The notes beneath the pieces were generated by a model that saw only the letters and a program-made list of their open reading frames with translations, had not been told where the DNA came from and searched no databases. Shown one piece after another: positions 8,563 to 16,854 of a DNA stretch of 64,000 nucleotides (position 1 is its first letter; every line of letters begins with the position of its first letter). The stretch comes from Halalkaliarchaeum sp. AArc-CO (GTDB lineage: Archaea > Halobacteriota > Halobacteria > Halobacteriales > Haloferacaceae). Where the stretch lies: the NCBI RefSeq assembly GCF_024972735.1, contig NZ_CP087723.1, forward strand, positions 248,001-312,000, read 5' to 3'. The translations under genes were made by a program, and so were the position numbers.

Positions 8563-8763
8563 TCAAAGAGTACCCTTTCGTTTCCGAATAATGATTTCTC
8601 GCACCCGTTCAACGTGGTTCGTCTCGGATTGAACGAATGCTGTGAGGATGGCTTCGACGATCTCGGAGCGGCTGACTCCGAGATCGTCACATTCAGCGAC
8701 CAGTTCATCTACTTCTTGCACGATTTCCTCGTCAACAGCGACTCCGAACTTCTCTTTTGCCAT
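8563..8763 (-). CDS. ribbon-helix-helix transcriptional regulator (CopG/NikR-like)
   Basis: 66 residues. The start KEKFGVAVDEEIVQEVDELV forms the DNA-contacting strand and first helix. SRSEIVEAILTAFVQ is the second helix, the classical ribbon-helix-helix layout in which a dimer reads a palindrome. The acidic segment VAECDDLG joins the two. It has no C-terminal sensor domain. The gene lies in a minus-strand run ArsR, permease, this gene, membrane peptide. The palindrome at 8786-8802 is 23-39 bases upstream of its ATG, which predicts autorepression. Unlike NikR it has no metal-binding domain. Confidence 0.8.
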   Translation of the reverse strand: MAKEKFGVAVDEEIVQEVDELVAECDDLGVSRSEIVEAILTAFVQSETNHVERVREIIIRKRKGTL

Positions 8764-8785
8764 AGTTATAACACTCTAAGAACAG

Positions 8786-8802
8786 CGTGCACCAAGTGCA
8801 CG
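8786..8802. promoter_or_regulatory. palindromic operator, CGTGCAC-N3-GTGCACG (copy 2)
   Basis: Perfect inverted repeat with spacer CAA, located between the permease stop and the ribbon-helix-helix start. It has the same arms and nearly the same distance to the start codon as the copy at 8532-8548. The likely ligand is the ribbon-helix-helix dimer encoded immediately downstream; this is inference from position. Confidence 0.65.
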
Positions 8803-8827
8803 GCGCTTTCAATTCGTTAGAGCTGAT

Positions 8828-9805
8828 TCAGCGAGCCATGAGAACTATTCTATGACACGCTCTGTTCAGGAGAATCAGGTTCGGAATGCTGATCCCGGCA
8901 CCGCCGACGACGAACGCGAGCACCGTTCCGATCGGAATCCCCTGATCGAAAAGCGCCGCCGCGATCGGAAGCATCCCGCTCATCCCGACGTAAATCGGCG
9001 CGCCCGCGACTGCGGCAAGCGGTGTGGCAAGCGGGTTCTCGGGGCCTGCGATCCAGTGGAGCACGTCCGTCGGTACTGCTCCGTGGATCAGTGCCCCGAT
9101 CGCGATCCCGGCGATGAGGTACGGGAGGGTGCTCCAGAAAAACCTGAGGGCTCCGCGTCCGGCTGTAGCGAACCGTTTTCGGTGGGTGTCGTTCACGCCG
9201 GAACTGCAGCCACAGCCGCCGCCGGCAGCCGTCCTTGACGTTCCGTCGGCTGTTGGCTTCGGCGTTCCGCCGTCAGTCGTCGCCTCGACTGTCTCGCCTG
9301 GGGCGTCCGCCCCGGCTGTGGTCGTGACCTCACGCCCGCCCGCAGTGATCCGGACGTCCTTGACGTAGTTTGTCAGACCGAGACGACCGATGACGACACC
9401 GCCCACGATCGCCGCGGCCAGCGTCGTGACCACGTATGCGACTGTGATGAGCGGCCCGAACAGCCCGAACAGCAACACCACTGCGATCCAGTTGACCAAC
9501 GGCGACGCGAGCAGGAACGAAAACGCCAGCCCGAGCGGAGCCCCCGCCCCGAGAAGTCCCGCGAGGATCGGAACCGTCGAACACGAACAGAAGGGCGTGA
9601 CCGCGCCGAACCCCGCAGCTGCGACGTTTCCCGTCCCCTCGTCGTGTGATCGGAGGGTCGCCTCGACCCGCTCGGGCGGGAGATACTCCTTGGCGAGTCC
9701 GACCAGGAACGAGGCACCGATGAACAGTGGGCCGAGCCTGACTGCCAGGTAGACGAAATAGTCGGCTGACTCGGCCAGTGCGGCTTCGTATCCCGTCGGG
9801 ATCAT
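8828..9805 (-). CDS. permease of the DUF318/UPF0718 (YraQ/ArsP-like) family
   Basis: 325-residue membrane protein with about eight hydrophobic helices in two halves, separated by a hydrophilic loop of roughly 80 residues. The motif [14 protein letters not shown] in the first half and the repeat-like [13 protein letters not shown] in the second are hallmarks of the family, whose members export organoarsenicals or other thiol-reactive compounds. The loop contains GGGCGCSSG, a further cysteine cluster that could bind metal. The start overlaps the ArsR stop as ATGA, so regulator and transporter are translationally coupled. The substrate is unknown; arsenical or heavy metal is the best guess. Confidence 0.85.
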   Translation of the reverse strand: MIPTGYEAALAESADYFVYLAVRLGPLFIGASFLVGLAKEYLPPERVEATLRSHDEGTGNVAAAGFGAVTPFCSCSTVPILAGLLGAGAPLGLAFSFLLASPLVNWIAVVLLFGLFGPLITVAYVVTTLAAAIVGGVVIGRLGLTNYVKDVRITAGGREVTTTAGADAPGETVEATTDGGTPKPTADGTSRTAAGGGCGCSSGVNDTHRKRFATAGRGALRFFWSTLPYLIAGIAIGALIHGAVPTDVLHWIAGPENPLATPLAAVAGAPIYVGMSGMLPIAAALFDQGIPIGTVLAFVVGGAGISIPNLILLNRACHRIVLMAR

Positions 9806-10203
9806 TCGTCCCGCTCCGTTTCCTCGTCGTTCCCGCCCATCGCGGCGGCGAGATCTAACAGCTGCAAGCTTGCAGTGTCTGCAATCCGGTAGTGGGTCCA
9901 TTTGCCCTCCTTTCGGGTGTAGACGAGTCCCGCGTCCCGAAGCGTCGAGAGGTGAGACGCCACCGTCGATTGGGGCGCATCGAGAACTTCCTCGAGTTCG
10001 CAGGCGCAAAGCTCCCCGTCCCGCAGCGCCTCGAGGATCCTGATCCGATTTTCGTTTGCGAGCGCCTTGAACACCGAGAGCTGATCGGCGGTTGTCTCCC
10101 CGTCTGTACGTCTGGCGTCGAGTAGCGACTCGTCCCCGCAGCCACACTCGCCGAGGCGACCGAGGGTGTGACTAACTGACTCCGTACGTTCGTTTCCGCT
10201 CAT
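9802..10203 (-). CDS. ArsR-family metal/metalloid-responsive repressor
   Basis: 133-residue winged helix-turn-helix protein. The segment [22 protein letters not shown] holds both the recognition helix and the CxC pair found at the arsenite or metal site of ArsR/SmtB proteins. A second cysteine pair, ECGCGDES, sits near residue 20. [10 protein letters not shown] forms the wing. I chose the ATG at 10203 (MSGNERTES) because AGGAGGAACACAG precedes it. It is coupled by an ATGA overlap to the permease gene. Metal binding would release it from DNA, by analogy with the family. Confidence 0.85.
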   Translation of the reverse strand: MSGNERTESVSHTLGRLGECGCGDESLLDARRTDGETTADQLSVFKALANENRIRILEALRDGELCACELEEVLDAPQSTVASHLSTLRDAGLVYTRKEGKWTHYRIADTASLQLLDLAAAMGGNDEETERDE

Positions 10204-10226
10204 CTGTGTTCCTCCTGCGTACTCAT
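10200..10226 (-). CDS. possible 8-codon leader minicistron ahead of the ArsR gene
   Basis: The sequence encodes MSTQEEHR and its TGA overlaps the arsR-like start as ATGA. Its own ribosome-binding region, AGGAGGAACACGG, is a near copy of the one serving the ArsR gene 23 bases further on; the pair looks like a small tandem duplication. A coupled leader peptide is possible, or simply a duplicated ribosome-binding site. Confidence 0.35.
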   Translation of the reverse strand: MSTQEEHR

Positions 10227-10326
10227 CCGTGTTCCTCCTCACTTGCCGTCCCGTTCGATGGAGTCAGATTCAATTTTCTCGATTTTCAAACCACAGGTAC
10301 ACCCGTCGTCGTCGCCCGGACCATTG

Positions 10327-10335
10327 CTTTTAAAC
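10327..10335 (-). promoter_or_regulatory. candidate TATA box for the ArsR-permease unit
   Basis: TTTAAAAGC on the minus strand, about 125 bases before the ArsR start. It would give a leader of about 100 bases containing the duplicated ribosome-binding site. No closer TATA-like element is seen. Confidence 0.35.
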
Positions 10336-10375
10336 ACATTTGCCAGGCGACTGATGAGGGACGATTTTCTCATAT

Positions 10376-10395
10376 ATATCGAGTTTTCTCGATAT
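10376..10395. repeat. perfect hairpin, ATATCGAG-TTTT-CTCGATAT
   Basis: Inverted repeat with 8-base arms and a 4-base loop in the AT-rich part of the gap between the ArsR gene and the small acidic gene at 10512. It lies about 40 bases upstream of the candidate ArsR TATA box and about 120 bases after the acidic gene's stop. It could be a regulator site for the ArsR protein or a transcript end; position alone does not decide. Confidence 0.4.
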
Positions 10396-10511
10396 GTGTA
10401 TATAGTTTTCGTCTGTTCTCAGACGCACAGACTTCCGAGAAATGGGAGAACGGAGATCGAAGGCTGTGGGGTCTTCGTTCACAAATAGTCCGGAGAGCCT
10501 CTTTCGTCAGT

Positions 10512-10652
10512 TCAGGGCTCCGGGTCCTCACCGTTCCCTTTCACGCCTTCGACGCGCTCGGTCTCGCTATCGTCGTCGCTGTTCTCGTCATCGTCGGAGC
10601 CGTTACCCCGCAATTTCTCGACGAGGTGACTGACGAGTATTCCGTGTCCCAT
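10512..10652 (-). CDS. 46-residue acidic protein, unknown
   Basis: Frame from ATG at 10652 (MGHGILVSHLVEKLRGNG) to TGA at 10514-10512. The first 18 residues are helical and mildly hydrophobic; the rest is a low-complexity acidic tail (SDDDENSDDDSETER). The codon pattern and acidic bias are those of true haloarchaeal genes, and the opposite strand reads as the arginine-rich shadow expected of non-coding frames. No family is recognised and no clear promoter or ribosome-binding site was found. The rest of the 10.2-10.9 kb gap holds only promoter-like AT-rich sequence and the hairpin at 10376. Confidence 0.5.
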   Translation of the reverse strand: MGHGILVSHLVEKLRGNGSDDDENSDDDSETERVEGVKGNGEDPEP

Positions 10653-10870
10653 GTATCGAAGGTATCCGATCCGAATGGAAGGAGATTTCGGCCGTTCCTC
10701 GGTTTCCCCTCATAAACCGGGGACGTTACTCCTCAAAAGGGCGGCCTATTCGGAGTCATTATCCGTGTGAGTGGATACCATAAATCTCGACCATCCGGCT
10801 TTCTGTCCGGCGTTTTCTCTCCACTATGCACTCTCCGCCGATCGCCGGGCCTCGAATCGTTAGCAATACA

Positions 10871-10879
10871 TTTATATAG
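10871..10879 (+). promoter_or_regulatory. TATA box of the thermosome gene
   Basis: TTTATATAG, 27-35 bases before the ATG at 10906, in an AT-rich stretch. The spacing predicts a transcript starting within about ten bases of the start codon. Haloarchaeal chaperonin genes are heat-inducible through such core promoters. Confidence 0.7.
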
Positions 10880-10905
10880 AATCACAAACAACGAACCGCT
10901 GTACT

Positions 10906-12570
10906 ATGAGCCAGCGAATGCAGGGACAGCCGATGATAATTCTCGGAGAGGACTCCCAGCGCGTCAAGGACAAGGACGCCCAGGAGTACAACATTTCGGC
11001 CGCGCGCGCTGTGGCGGAAGCCGTACGCTCGACGCTCGGGCCGAAAGGGATGGACAAGATGCTCGTCGACTCGCTCGGCGACGTCACCGTCACAAACGAC
11101 GGAGTCACCATCCTGACCGAAATGGACATCGACAACCCGACCGCCGAAATGATCGTCGAGGTCGCCGAAACCCAGGAGGACGAGGCCGGCGACGGCACGA
11201 CCACGGCGGTCGCGATCGCGGGTGAACTGCTCAAGAACGCAGAGGATCTCCTCGAGCAGGACATCCACCCGACCGCGATCATCCGCGGATTCAACCTCGC
11301 CAGCGAGCGCGCACGCGAAGAAGTCGACGCCGTCGCGTCCGAGGTCGACCCCGACGACGAGGAACTGTTGCAATCGGTCGCCGAAACGTCGATGACCGGC
11401 AAGGGCGCCGAACTCGAGAAGGAAGTGCTCGCGGATCTGGTCGTCCGGGCGGTCGGACAGGTCACCGTGGAGGCCGACGACGGCTCCCACGTCGTCGATC
11501 TGGAGAACCTCAAGATCGAGACCCAGACCGGCCGGTCGGCGGGCGAGTCCGAGCTGCTTACGGGTGCGGTCATCGACAAGGATCCGGTCCACGACGACAT
11601 GCCCACCGACTTCGATGACGCCCGGATCCTGCTCGTGAACGAGCCGATCGAGGTCGAAGAGACCGATGTCGACACGCAGGTCAGCATCGAGTCGCCCGAC
11701 CAGCTCCAGAAGTTCCTCGACAAGGAGGAACAGCAGCTCCGAGAGAAGGTCGACCAGATCAAGGAGACGGGCGCGAACGTTGTCTTCTGTCAGAAGGGGA
11801 TCGACGACCTCGCACAGCACTACCTCGCGAAGGAGGGCATCCTCGCTGTCCGCCGCACGAAGAAGTCCGACCTGAAGTTCCTCAAGAACGTTCTCGGGAC
11901 GACGATCGTCACCGACCTCGACTCCGCAAGCGAGGCGGACGTCGCGGATGGGTCGGTCCGGCGCGACGAGGAAGGCGACCTGTTCTACGTGGAAGGGCCC
12001 GACTCCCACGGCGTCACGCTCCTGCTGCGCGGCTCGACGGACCACGTCGTCGACGAGCTCGAGCGAGGGATCGAGGACGCGATCGACGTCGTCGCCACCA
12101 CCGTCTCGGACGGCCGCGTGCTGCCGGGCGGCGGCGCGATCGAAGTCGAACTCGCCCGTCGGCTGCGCGATTACGCCGACTCCGTCTCCGGGCGCGAACA
12201 GCTCGCAGTCGAGTCGTTCGCCGACGCTCTCGAGCTGGTTCCCCGCGTGCTCGCGGAGAACGCCGGGCTCGACAGCATCGATCTGCTCGTGGACCTGCGT
12301 GCGGCCCACGAGGCGGGCGACGAATCCGCCGGTCTGAACGCCTTTACCGGCGACGTCGAGGACACCTTCGATGCGGGCGTCGTCGAGCCTGCACACGCCA
12401 AGGAGCAGGCGATCTCTTCGGCCGCCGAAGCCGCCAACCTCGTGTTGAAAATCGACGACATCATCGCCGCCGGTGACCTCTCCACCGAAGGCGAGGAAGA
12501 CGAGGCTGGGCCCGGTGCCGGCGGCATGGGCGGTATGGGCGGCATGGGCGGTATGGGCGGCGCGATGTGA
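10906..12570 (+). CDS. thermosome (group II chaperonin) subunit
   Basis: 554-residue subunit of the two-ring ATP-dependent folding chamber. Seen: the N-terminal [27 protein letters not shown], nucleotide motifs [11 protein letters not shown] and GDGTTTAV, and the [14 protein letters not shown] region in the C-terminal equatorial domain. The tail is a run of GGM repeats ending in GGAM, as in haloarchaeal Cct1/ThsB-type subunits and facing the chamber lumen. Haloarchaea usually have two or three paralogous subunits; only one is in this window. It is preceded by its own promoter and followed by ncsA on the same strand after 130 bases. Confidence 0.96.
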   Translation: MSQRMQGQPMIILGEDSQRVKDKDAQEYNISAARAVAEAVRSTLGPKGMDKMLVDSLGDVTVTNDGVTILTEMDIDNPTAEMIVEVAETQEDEAGDGTTTAVAIAGELLKNAEDLLEQDIHPTAIIRGFNLASERAREEVDAVASEVDPDDEELLQSVAETSMTGKGAELEKEVLADLVVRAVGQVTVEADDGSHVVDLENLKIETQTGRSAGESELLTGAVIDKDPVHDDMPTDFDDARILLVNEPIEVEETDVDTQVSIESPDQLQKFLDKEEQQLREKVDQIKETGANVVFCQKGIDDLAQHYLAKEGILAVRRTKKSDLKFLKNVLGTTIVTDLDSASEADVADGSVRRDEEGDLFYVEGPDSHGVTLLLRGSTDHVVDELERGIEDAIDVVATTVSDGRVLPGGGAIEVELARRLRDYADSVSGREQLAVESFADALELVPRVLAENAGLDSIDLLVDLRAAHEAGDESAGLNAFTGDVEDTFDAGVVEPAHAKEQAISSAAEAANLVLKIDDIIAAGDLSTEGEEDEAGPGAGGMGGMGGMGGMGGAM

Positions 12571-12700
12571 AGCCGGACACAGCCTGACCGCAACCGCCGT
12601 CGACCGCAACTGCCGACGAACGGTTCTGACTTTTCGACCGGACACCGAAACTCGATCGCGTCCCGAAACCCGTATCGGTGCTCGCACGTACCTGACGGTG

Positions 12701-13732
12701 ATGGAGTGTTCGAAGTGTGACCGTGAGGCGGTGATGCACGCTGCCTACAGCGGATCGCACCTGTGTGAAGAACATTTCACCCGATCACTCGAGCGGCGGG
12801 TCCGGCGTCGGATCCGGGAGGACGGCCTCGTTCCCGATCACGCGACGCCCGCAGATCCCGACCGGTGGTTGATCGGGCTCTCGGGCGGCAAGGACAGCGT
12901 CGTGCTCACCCAGATCCTCGCGGAGACGTTCAGCGAGGATCCCCGGATCGAACTGCTGGCACTCACGATCCACGAGGGGATCGAAGAGTATCGCGACGAG
13001 TCGCTGTCGGCCTCCCTGGATCTCACCGAGGAACTCGGGATCCGCCACGAGGTCGTCCACTACGAGGAGGAGTTCGACGTCCGGATGGACGACGTCGCCG
13101 AGGCGGATCCGCTGGGGATGTCGCCGTGTGCCTACTGTGGCGTATTCCGCCGGGATCTGCTCGAGAAGTACGCTGCGGAGCTCGATGCGGACAAACTGCT
13201 CACCGGGCACAACCTCGACGACGAAGCACAGACGGCACTAATGAACGTCCTCGAAGGGGACGTCCGACAGATCGCCAAACACTTCGACGCCTCGCTGGGG
13301 CCGTTCGACGAGCGAACGATCCCGGCGGAGGACGGGTCCGATGACGACGCCGATCGCGGTACCGACGACTCCGGAGCCCGGCAGGAGACGTTCGTGCCCC
13401 GGGCGAAGCCGCTCCGGGACGTCCCCGAAAAGGAGGTCGCACTGTACGCCCACCTGCGGGAGCTTCCGGCTCACATTACCGAGTGTCCGCACGCGAGTGA
13501 AGCCTACCGCGGGGAGATCCAGTCGCTGCTCCAGGATCTCGAGGAGAACCATCCGGGTACCCGTCACTCGATCCTCTCGGGGTACGAGGAGCTCGCCTCG
13601 CTTGCAGCAAACCGGTACGACGGCGCCGGGGGCGACCGCGTGGAACTCTCCGCGTGCGAGCGATGCGGCTCCTCGACCAGCGGCGACGTCTGTCGGAAGT
13701 GCCGGCTGCTCGAGGCGGTCGAGGACGCCTGA
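12701..13732 (+). CDS. ncsA: tRNA 2-thiolation protein NcsA (Ctu1/TtuA family)
   Basis: Adenylating sulfurtransferase for 2-thiouridine at the tRNA wobble position, using SAMP-type ubiquitin-like sulfur carriers in haloarchaea. 343 residues. Zinc-binding pairs occur at Cys3/Cys6 and Cys22/His25 and again at the C-terminus (CERCGSS...CRKC). The PP-loop SGGKDS is at 61-66, the catalytic CAYC at 143-146, and GHNLDDEAQ follows. An acidic insert of about 30 residues (EDGSDDDADRG) interrupts the C-terminal half. The frame is open 76 codons further upstream into the thermosome tail shadow; the ATG at 12701 starts the first zinc motif. Confidence 0.92.
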   Translation: MECSKCDREAVMHAAYSGSHLCEEHFTRSLERRVRRRIREDGLVPDHATPADPDRWLIGLSGGKDSVVLTQILAETFSEDPRIELLALTIHEGIEEYRDESLSASLDLTEELGIRHEVVHYEEEFDVRMDDVAEADPLGMSPCAYCGVFRRDLLEKYAAELDADKLLTGHNLDDEAQTALMNVLEGDVRQIAKHFDASLGPFDERTIPAEDGSDDDADRGTDDSGARQETFVPRAKPLRDVPEKEVALYAHLRELPAHITECPHASEAYRGEIQSLLQDLEENHPGTRHSILSGYEELASLAANRYDGAGGDRVELSACERCGSSTSGDVCRKCRLLEAVEDA

Positions 13733-13762
13733 AAAAACCGAAAGCGGACGGCTCGCGGGACG

Positions 13763-14920
13763 TTATCGGATGACGTCCAGGCCGTTGTTCGTTTCCTGGG
13801 GTTCGCGTCCGCCGTCGGACTCCCAGCTCGCGCGGTCGGCGGCGTCGAACGACTGGCCGTCGATGCTCGCGCGGGACTTGTCGGCCTGCTTTTGGGTGGA
13901 CGGGCCGAGCACCTGCGCGCTCTGGACGCCCGTCATGATCGCCATCACGCGGACCTTGCCCTTGTACTCGTCCTGGATCCGGGCGCCCCAGATCACGTTG
14001 GCGCTCGCCTCGAGGCGTTCGGTGATGTTGTCGGCGATGCCCTCGGCCTCCTTCAGCGTGAGGTCGGGACCGCCCGTGATGTGGACGAGTCCGCCGGAGG
14101 CACCGCGATAGTCCACGTCCAGGAGTGGGTGGTTCATCGCGTCGTTGACGACCTCCTGGGTCTTGTTTTTGTCCTGGGTCTCGCCGACGAGCATCACCGC
14201 GACGCCGCCCTGATTCATGATAGTGGACATGTCCGCGTAGTCCAGGTTGATCAGGGACGGCTGGGTGATCGTCTCGGAGATCCCTTTGACCGTCTCGGCG
14301 ATGATCTGGTCCATCACCGAGAAGGCCTTCCCGATCGGCAGGTTCGGCACGTAATCGAGGAGCCGATTGTTGTCGAGGACGATAATCGAGTCGGCCTCGC
14401 CGCGGAGCCGCTCGAGCCCCTCCTCGGCTTTCACCGTGCGGGCACGCTCGACGTTGAACGGCGTCGACACCATGCCGACGACGATTGCGCCCTGGTCTTT
14501 AGCGATCTTCGAGACGACCGGCGCGGCGCCGGTTCCGGTGCCGCCACCCATGCCGGCGGTGACGAACACCAGGTCCGCGTCGCCGAGCACCTCCTTGATC
14601 GTTCCCTGGGCCATCTCGGTCGCGCGCTCGCCCATGTCGGGGTCGCCGCCCGCGCCGAGCCCGGCCGTCAGGGATTTGCCGACGAGGATCTTCGTGTCGG
14701 CCTCGACCATTTTGAGATGCTGCTTGTCCGTGTTGATCGCCACGGTGTCGGCGCCGTCGACGCCGATGTTGTACAGTCGGTTGACCGTGTTGTTGCCGGC
14801 GCCGCCACAGCCGACGATCACGATCCGCGGATCGCCGAACTCCTCGTCGTCCATGGCGTCGTCCATCTCGCGCTGCTCGATCCGGGCGTTCTCCATCGCG
14901 TCTTTGACGATATCCTGCAT
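13763..14920 (-). CDS. ftsZ2: cell division GTPase FtsZ2
   Basis: Tubulin-like GTPase of 385 residues. The GTP-binding glycine motif GGGTGTG is at 125-131, preceded by [14 protein letters not shown] and followed by [21 protein letters not shown]. The N-terminus [12 protein letters not shown] and the C-terminus NGLDVIR match what I recall of the haloarchaeal FtsZ2 type rather than FtsZ1. FtsZ2 acts with FtsZ1 in the mid-cell ring and is needed for constriction. Its start lies three bases after the stop of cdrS, so the two form one operon controlled by the region 15104-15290. Confidence 0.95.
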   Translation of the reverse strand: MQDIVKDAMENARIEQREMDDAMDDEEFGDPRIVIVGCGGAGNNTVNRLYNIGVDGADTVAINTDKQHLKMVEADTKILVGKSLTAGLGAGGDPDMGERATEMAQGTIKEVLGDADLVFVTAGMGGGTGTGAAPVVSKIAKDQGAIVVGMVSTPFNVERARTVKAEEGLERLRGEADSIIVLDNNRLLDYVPNLPIGKAFSVMDQIIAETVKGISETITQPSLINLDYADMSTIMNQGGVAVMLVGETQDKNKTQEVVNDAMNHPLLDVDYRGASGGLVHITGGPDLTLKEAEGIADNITERLEASANVIWGARIQDEYKGKVRVMAIMTGVQSAQVLGPSTQKQADKSRASIDGQSFDAADRASWESDGGREPQETNNGLDVIR

Positions 14921-14923
14921 CGT

Positions 14924-15103
14924 CTACACCTTCGCCCAGTTGTGGTTCCGGCGACGCGAGTCGGCTTCGCCGTCGTTTTCGTTTATCATCTCCCGGACCG
15001 CCGAACGGATCGCTTCCGAGCGGTTCGGGAACTGGCCGGTCTCGACCATCTGTTCGACCTCCTCGATCTGCTGTTTCGGGATGCGAAGTGTCACACGCTC
15101 CAT
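14924..15103 (-). CDS. cdrS: CdrS, ribbon-helix-helix cell division regulator
   Basis: 59 residues: a ribbon-helix-helix domain ([20 protein letters not shown], then [17 protein letters not shown]) and a short basic tail ending RRNHNWAKV. In Halobacterium, cdrS is co-transcribed with ftsZ2 and controls division, and the same arrangement is seen here with a three-base gap. The gene is easy to miss because of its size. The ATG at 15103 begins the DNA-binding strand directly. It may bind the GTAAGAC-containing palindromes just upstream, alone or with CdrL. Confidence 0.9.
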   Translation of the reverse strand: MERVTLRIPKQQIEEVEQMVETGQFPNRSEAIRSAVREMINENDGEADSRRRNHNWAKV

Positions 15104-15118
15104 ATTTTTGTTCCCCCG

Positions 15119-15272
15119 GTAAGACGGCCGGCCACGCCGGATACCGTCTTACACGCAAAAACCGCCCGACGTGGGCGACCCACCCCGGAGCGGCGTCACG
15201 CTGTAAGACGGCCGTCTTACGCAATCGTATCCACCGATGGAATACACTTAAAAGTACCGGCTGTCGTAAGAC
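15119..15272. promoter_or_regulatory. cdrS-ftsZ2 control region with GTAAGAC repeats
   Basis: Contains five copies of GTAAGAC/GTCTTAC. One pair is an inverted repeat with 9-base arms (15119-15127 and 15144-15152). The perfect 18-base palindrome GTAAGACGGCCGTCTTAC is at 15203-15220, and a single site is at 15266-15272. On the minus strand ACTTTTAAG at about 15247-15255 is a TATA candidate, placing the transcript start next to the 18-base palindrome and leaving a leader of about 115 bases. This is the layout of a repressor-controlled promoter. Two further GTCTTAC copies fall inside cdrL (15518 and 15563). Confidence 0.65.
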
Positions 15273-15342
15273 ATTTCGGTGAACTGGCCGTAAACGGGGC
15301 TAATTCGTTCGTTTTCGGCGTTTGCACGTTTTCTATCGCTGC

Positions 15343-15969
15343 CTATCTCGGGTCGAGGACGTCCGCAGCCGGCGTTCGACGACCGCAACTCGGACAGAAC
15401 GACCAGTCGGAACGGAGCTCGTCGCCGCAGTCACAGAACACTCTACGGGACGACTTCTCGCCGCAATTCGGGCAGTAGACGTGTTCTTCCGGGACGTCTT
15501 CGCCACATTGCGCGCACGTCTTACGCTGTGTTTTCGTTTCGTCATCCGTGTTTTCGACTTCTGTCTTACGAACGTCCTCGTTCGCGTCACTCTCTGTTTC
15601 GTGTGTGGTGTTAGAATCTACACCTTCCGCGGTAGCACCCTCGAGACTGACGTTTACGGTCACTTCGGGCGATGACGGTGGTGTATACGACCCGAAACGG
15701 GCGTCGAGCCGTTCCGAAACGAGTTCGTCGACCCGCTGGGCGATCAGCCCGTCGATCCCGTCTTCCTCGAGGCCGTCCCCGGCCGTCGAGCTCCCCGGCG
15801 ATGATTTCGAGGAAACTGCCCCTGTTCGGGTCACGTCCCCGCTTTCATTGCTGTCGGACGCGTCGAGAAACGCTCGAAGTGCCTCCCGCATGACCTCGCT
15901 TTTGGAGGCGTCGTACGCCTCCAGCCGCTCGACGAGGTCGTCGTCCGCGCGGAAGGTGATCTTGCTCAT
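15343..15969 (-). CDS. cdrL: CdrL-like protein: ribbon-helix-helix plus zinc ribbons
   Basis: 208 residues. The N-terminal ribbon-helix-helix (SKITFRADDDLVERLEAYD, SKSEVMREALRAFL) is followed by a long acidic, probably disordered linker. The C-terminus carries two zinc-ribbon-like units (CAQCG/CPNCG and CDCGDEL/CPSCG). This is the long partner of CdrS described in Halobacterium, and it lies directly upstream of cdrS on the same strand. The frame extends 13 codons upstream, but the ATG at 15969 starts the conserved domain and a TATA candidate (TTAAAATAC) is about 25 bases before it. It probably acts with CdrS in regulating ftsZ2. Confidence 0.82.
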   Translation of the reverse strand: MSKITFRADDDLVERLEAYDASKSEVMREALRAFLDASDSNESGDVTRTGAVSSKSSPGSSTAGDGLEEDGIDGLIAQRVDELVSERLDARFGSYTPPSSPEVTVNVSLEGATAEGVDSNTTHETESDANEDVRKTEVENTDDETKTQRKTCAQCGEDVPEEHVYCPNCGEKSSRRVFCDCGDELRSDWSFCPSCGRRTPAADVLDPR

Positions 15970-16132
15970 CGTTCCACAATTCGTTCCCCAGTATTTTAAT
16001 CTTCCCACCCGTCGGACAGGTGTCTGTCACTCGTCAGTCAACTGTCAGTCGCTACCGTTTCTTCGAGAGCTGCCCGGCCGTGTGAGCGAGACTCGCGGAA
16101 GGGCTTTCAGTCTCCTCCCCGTCACTCGAGGC

Positions 16133-16744
16133 ATGGATTACGAAGCGAGCCTGGATCGAGCGATCGATGCCATGCCGGAGCTCGGCGGGGAGGAGGCGCG
16201 GCTGCGAATACCGGACTCGGAGGCGGAACCGGACGGTGCGTTCACGCGCTTTACGAACATTTCGGCCGTGGCCGACGCGCTCTCGCGCGATCCGGAACAC
16301 CTCCACAGTCACGTCCAGCAGGAACTGGGGACGGCCGGACAGTTCGAATCCGGACGCGCACGGTACAACGGAAACTTCAGCGGGGCTGACTTCGACGAGG
16401 CCGTCGAAGGGTACGTCTCCCGATACGTCACCTGCTCTGAGTGTGGCCTCCCGGACACCCGGCTCGTCACCGAGGACCGCACGGAAATGCTCCGGTGTGA
16501 AGCCTGTGGGGCGTTCCGTCCCGTCGCGAAAGGACACGTGAGCAAGCCCAACCGCCGGGAGCGGGAAACCGTAGAGAAGGGCAAGACGTACGAACTCGAG
16601 ATCATAAGTACCGGCCGAAAGGGCGACGGCGTCGCCGAACGGGGCGAGTACACGATTTTCGTCTCCGGCGCGCGCGAGGGGGAGACCGTCCGGGCGTACG
16701 TCGAAAGCGTGAGCGGGACGCTGGCGTTCGCACGGAAGGCATAG
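16133..16744 (+). CDS. aIF-2 beta-like protein with C-terminal TRAM domain
   Basis: 203 residues. The first 135 match translation initiation factor 2 beta: an N-terminal DYEASLDRAIDAMPEL, a middle fold including VADALSRDPEHLHSHVQQELGT, and the C4 zinc ribbon CSECG...CEACGA. A TRAM domain (RKGDGVAERGEYTIFVSGAREGE) follows, which binds RNA. The fusion is common in haloarchaea beside a separate aIF-2 beta, so this may be a paralogue rather than the sole initiation subunit. Start chosen at the ATG that begins the conserved region. It is divergent from cdrL. Confidence 0.85.
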   Translation: MDYEASLDRAIDAMPELGGEEARLRIPDSEAEPDGAFTRFTNISAVADALSRDPEHLHSHVQQELGTAGQFESGRARYNGNFSGADFDEAVEGYVSRYVTCSECGLPDTRLVTEDRTEMLRCEACGAFRPVAKGHVSKPNRRERETVEKGKTYELEIISTGRKGDGVAERGEYTIFVSGAREGETVRAYVESVSGTLAFARKA

Positions 16745-16854
16745 GCCGACGATCTGGAAAAACGGAGCCACGACGATCCGGAACGCCGATCATCGAGCGG
16801 TCCCAGCTGGCCGCGTCCCGATAGTTTTTGCCGTCCGGGGCGTATTCCACGCGC

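Noticed and set aside
10882-12687. 601-codon frame opposite the thermosome
   Set aside because: Shadow of a highly conserved gene, with no recognisable motif.
12473-12700. N-terminal extension of NcsA into the thermosome tail
   Set aside because: The residues mirror the GGM repeat in another frame (AVWAAWAVW) and are not conserved in the family.
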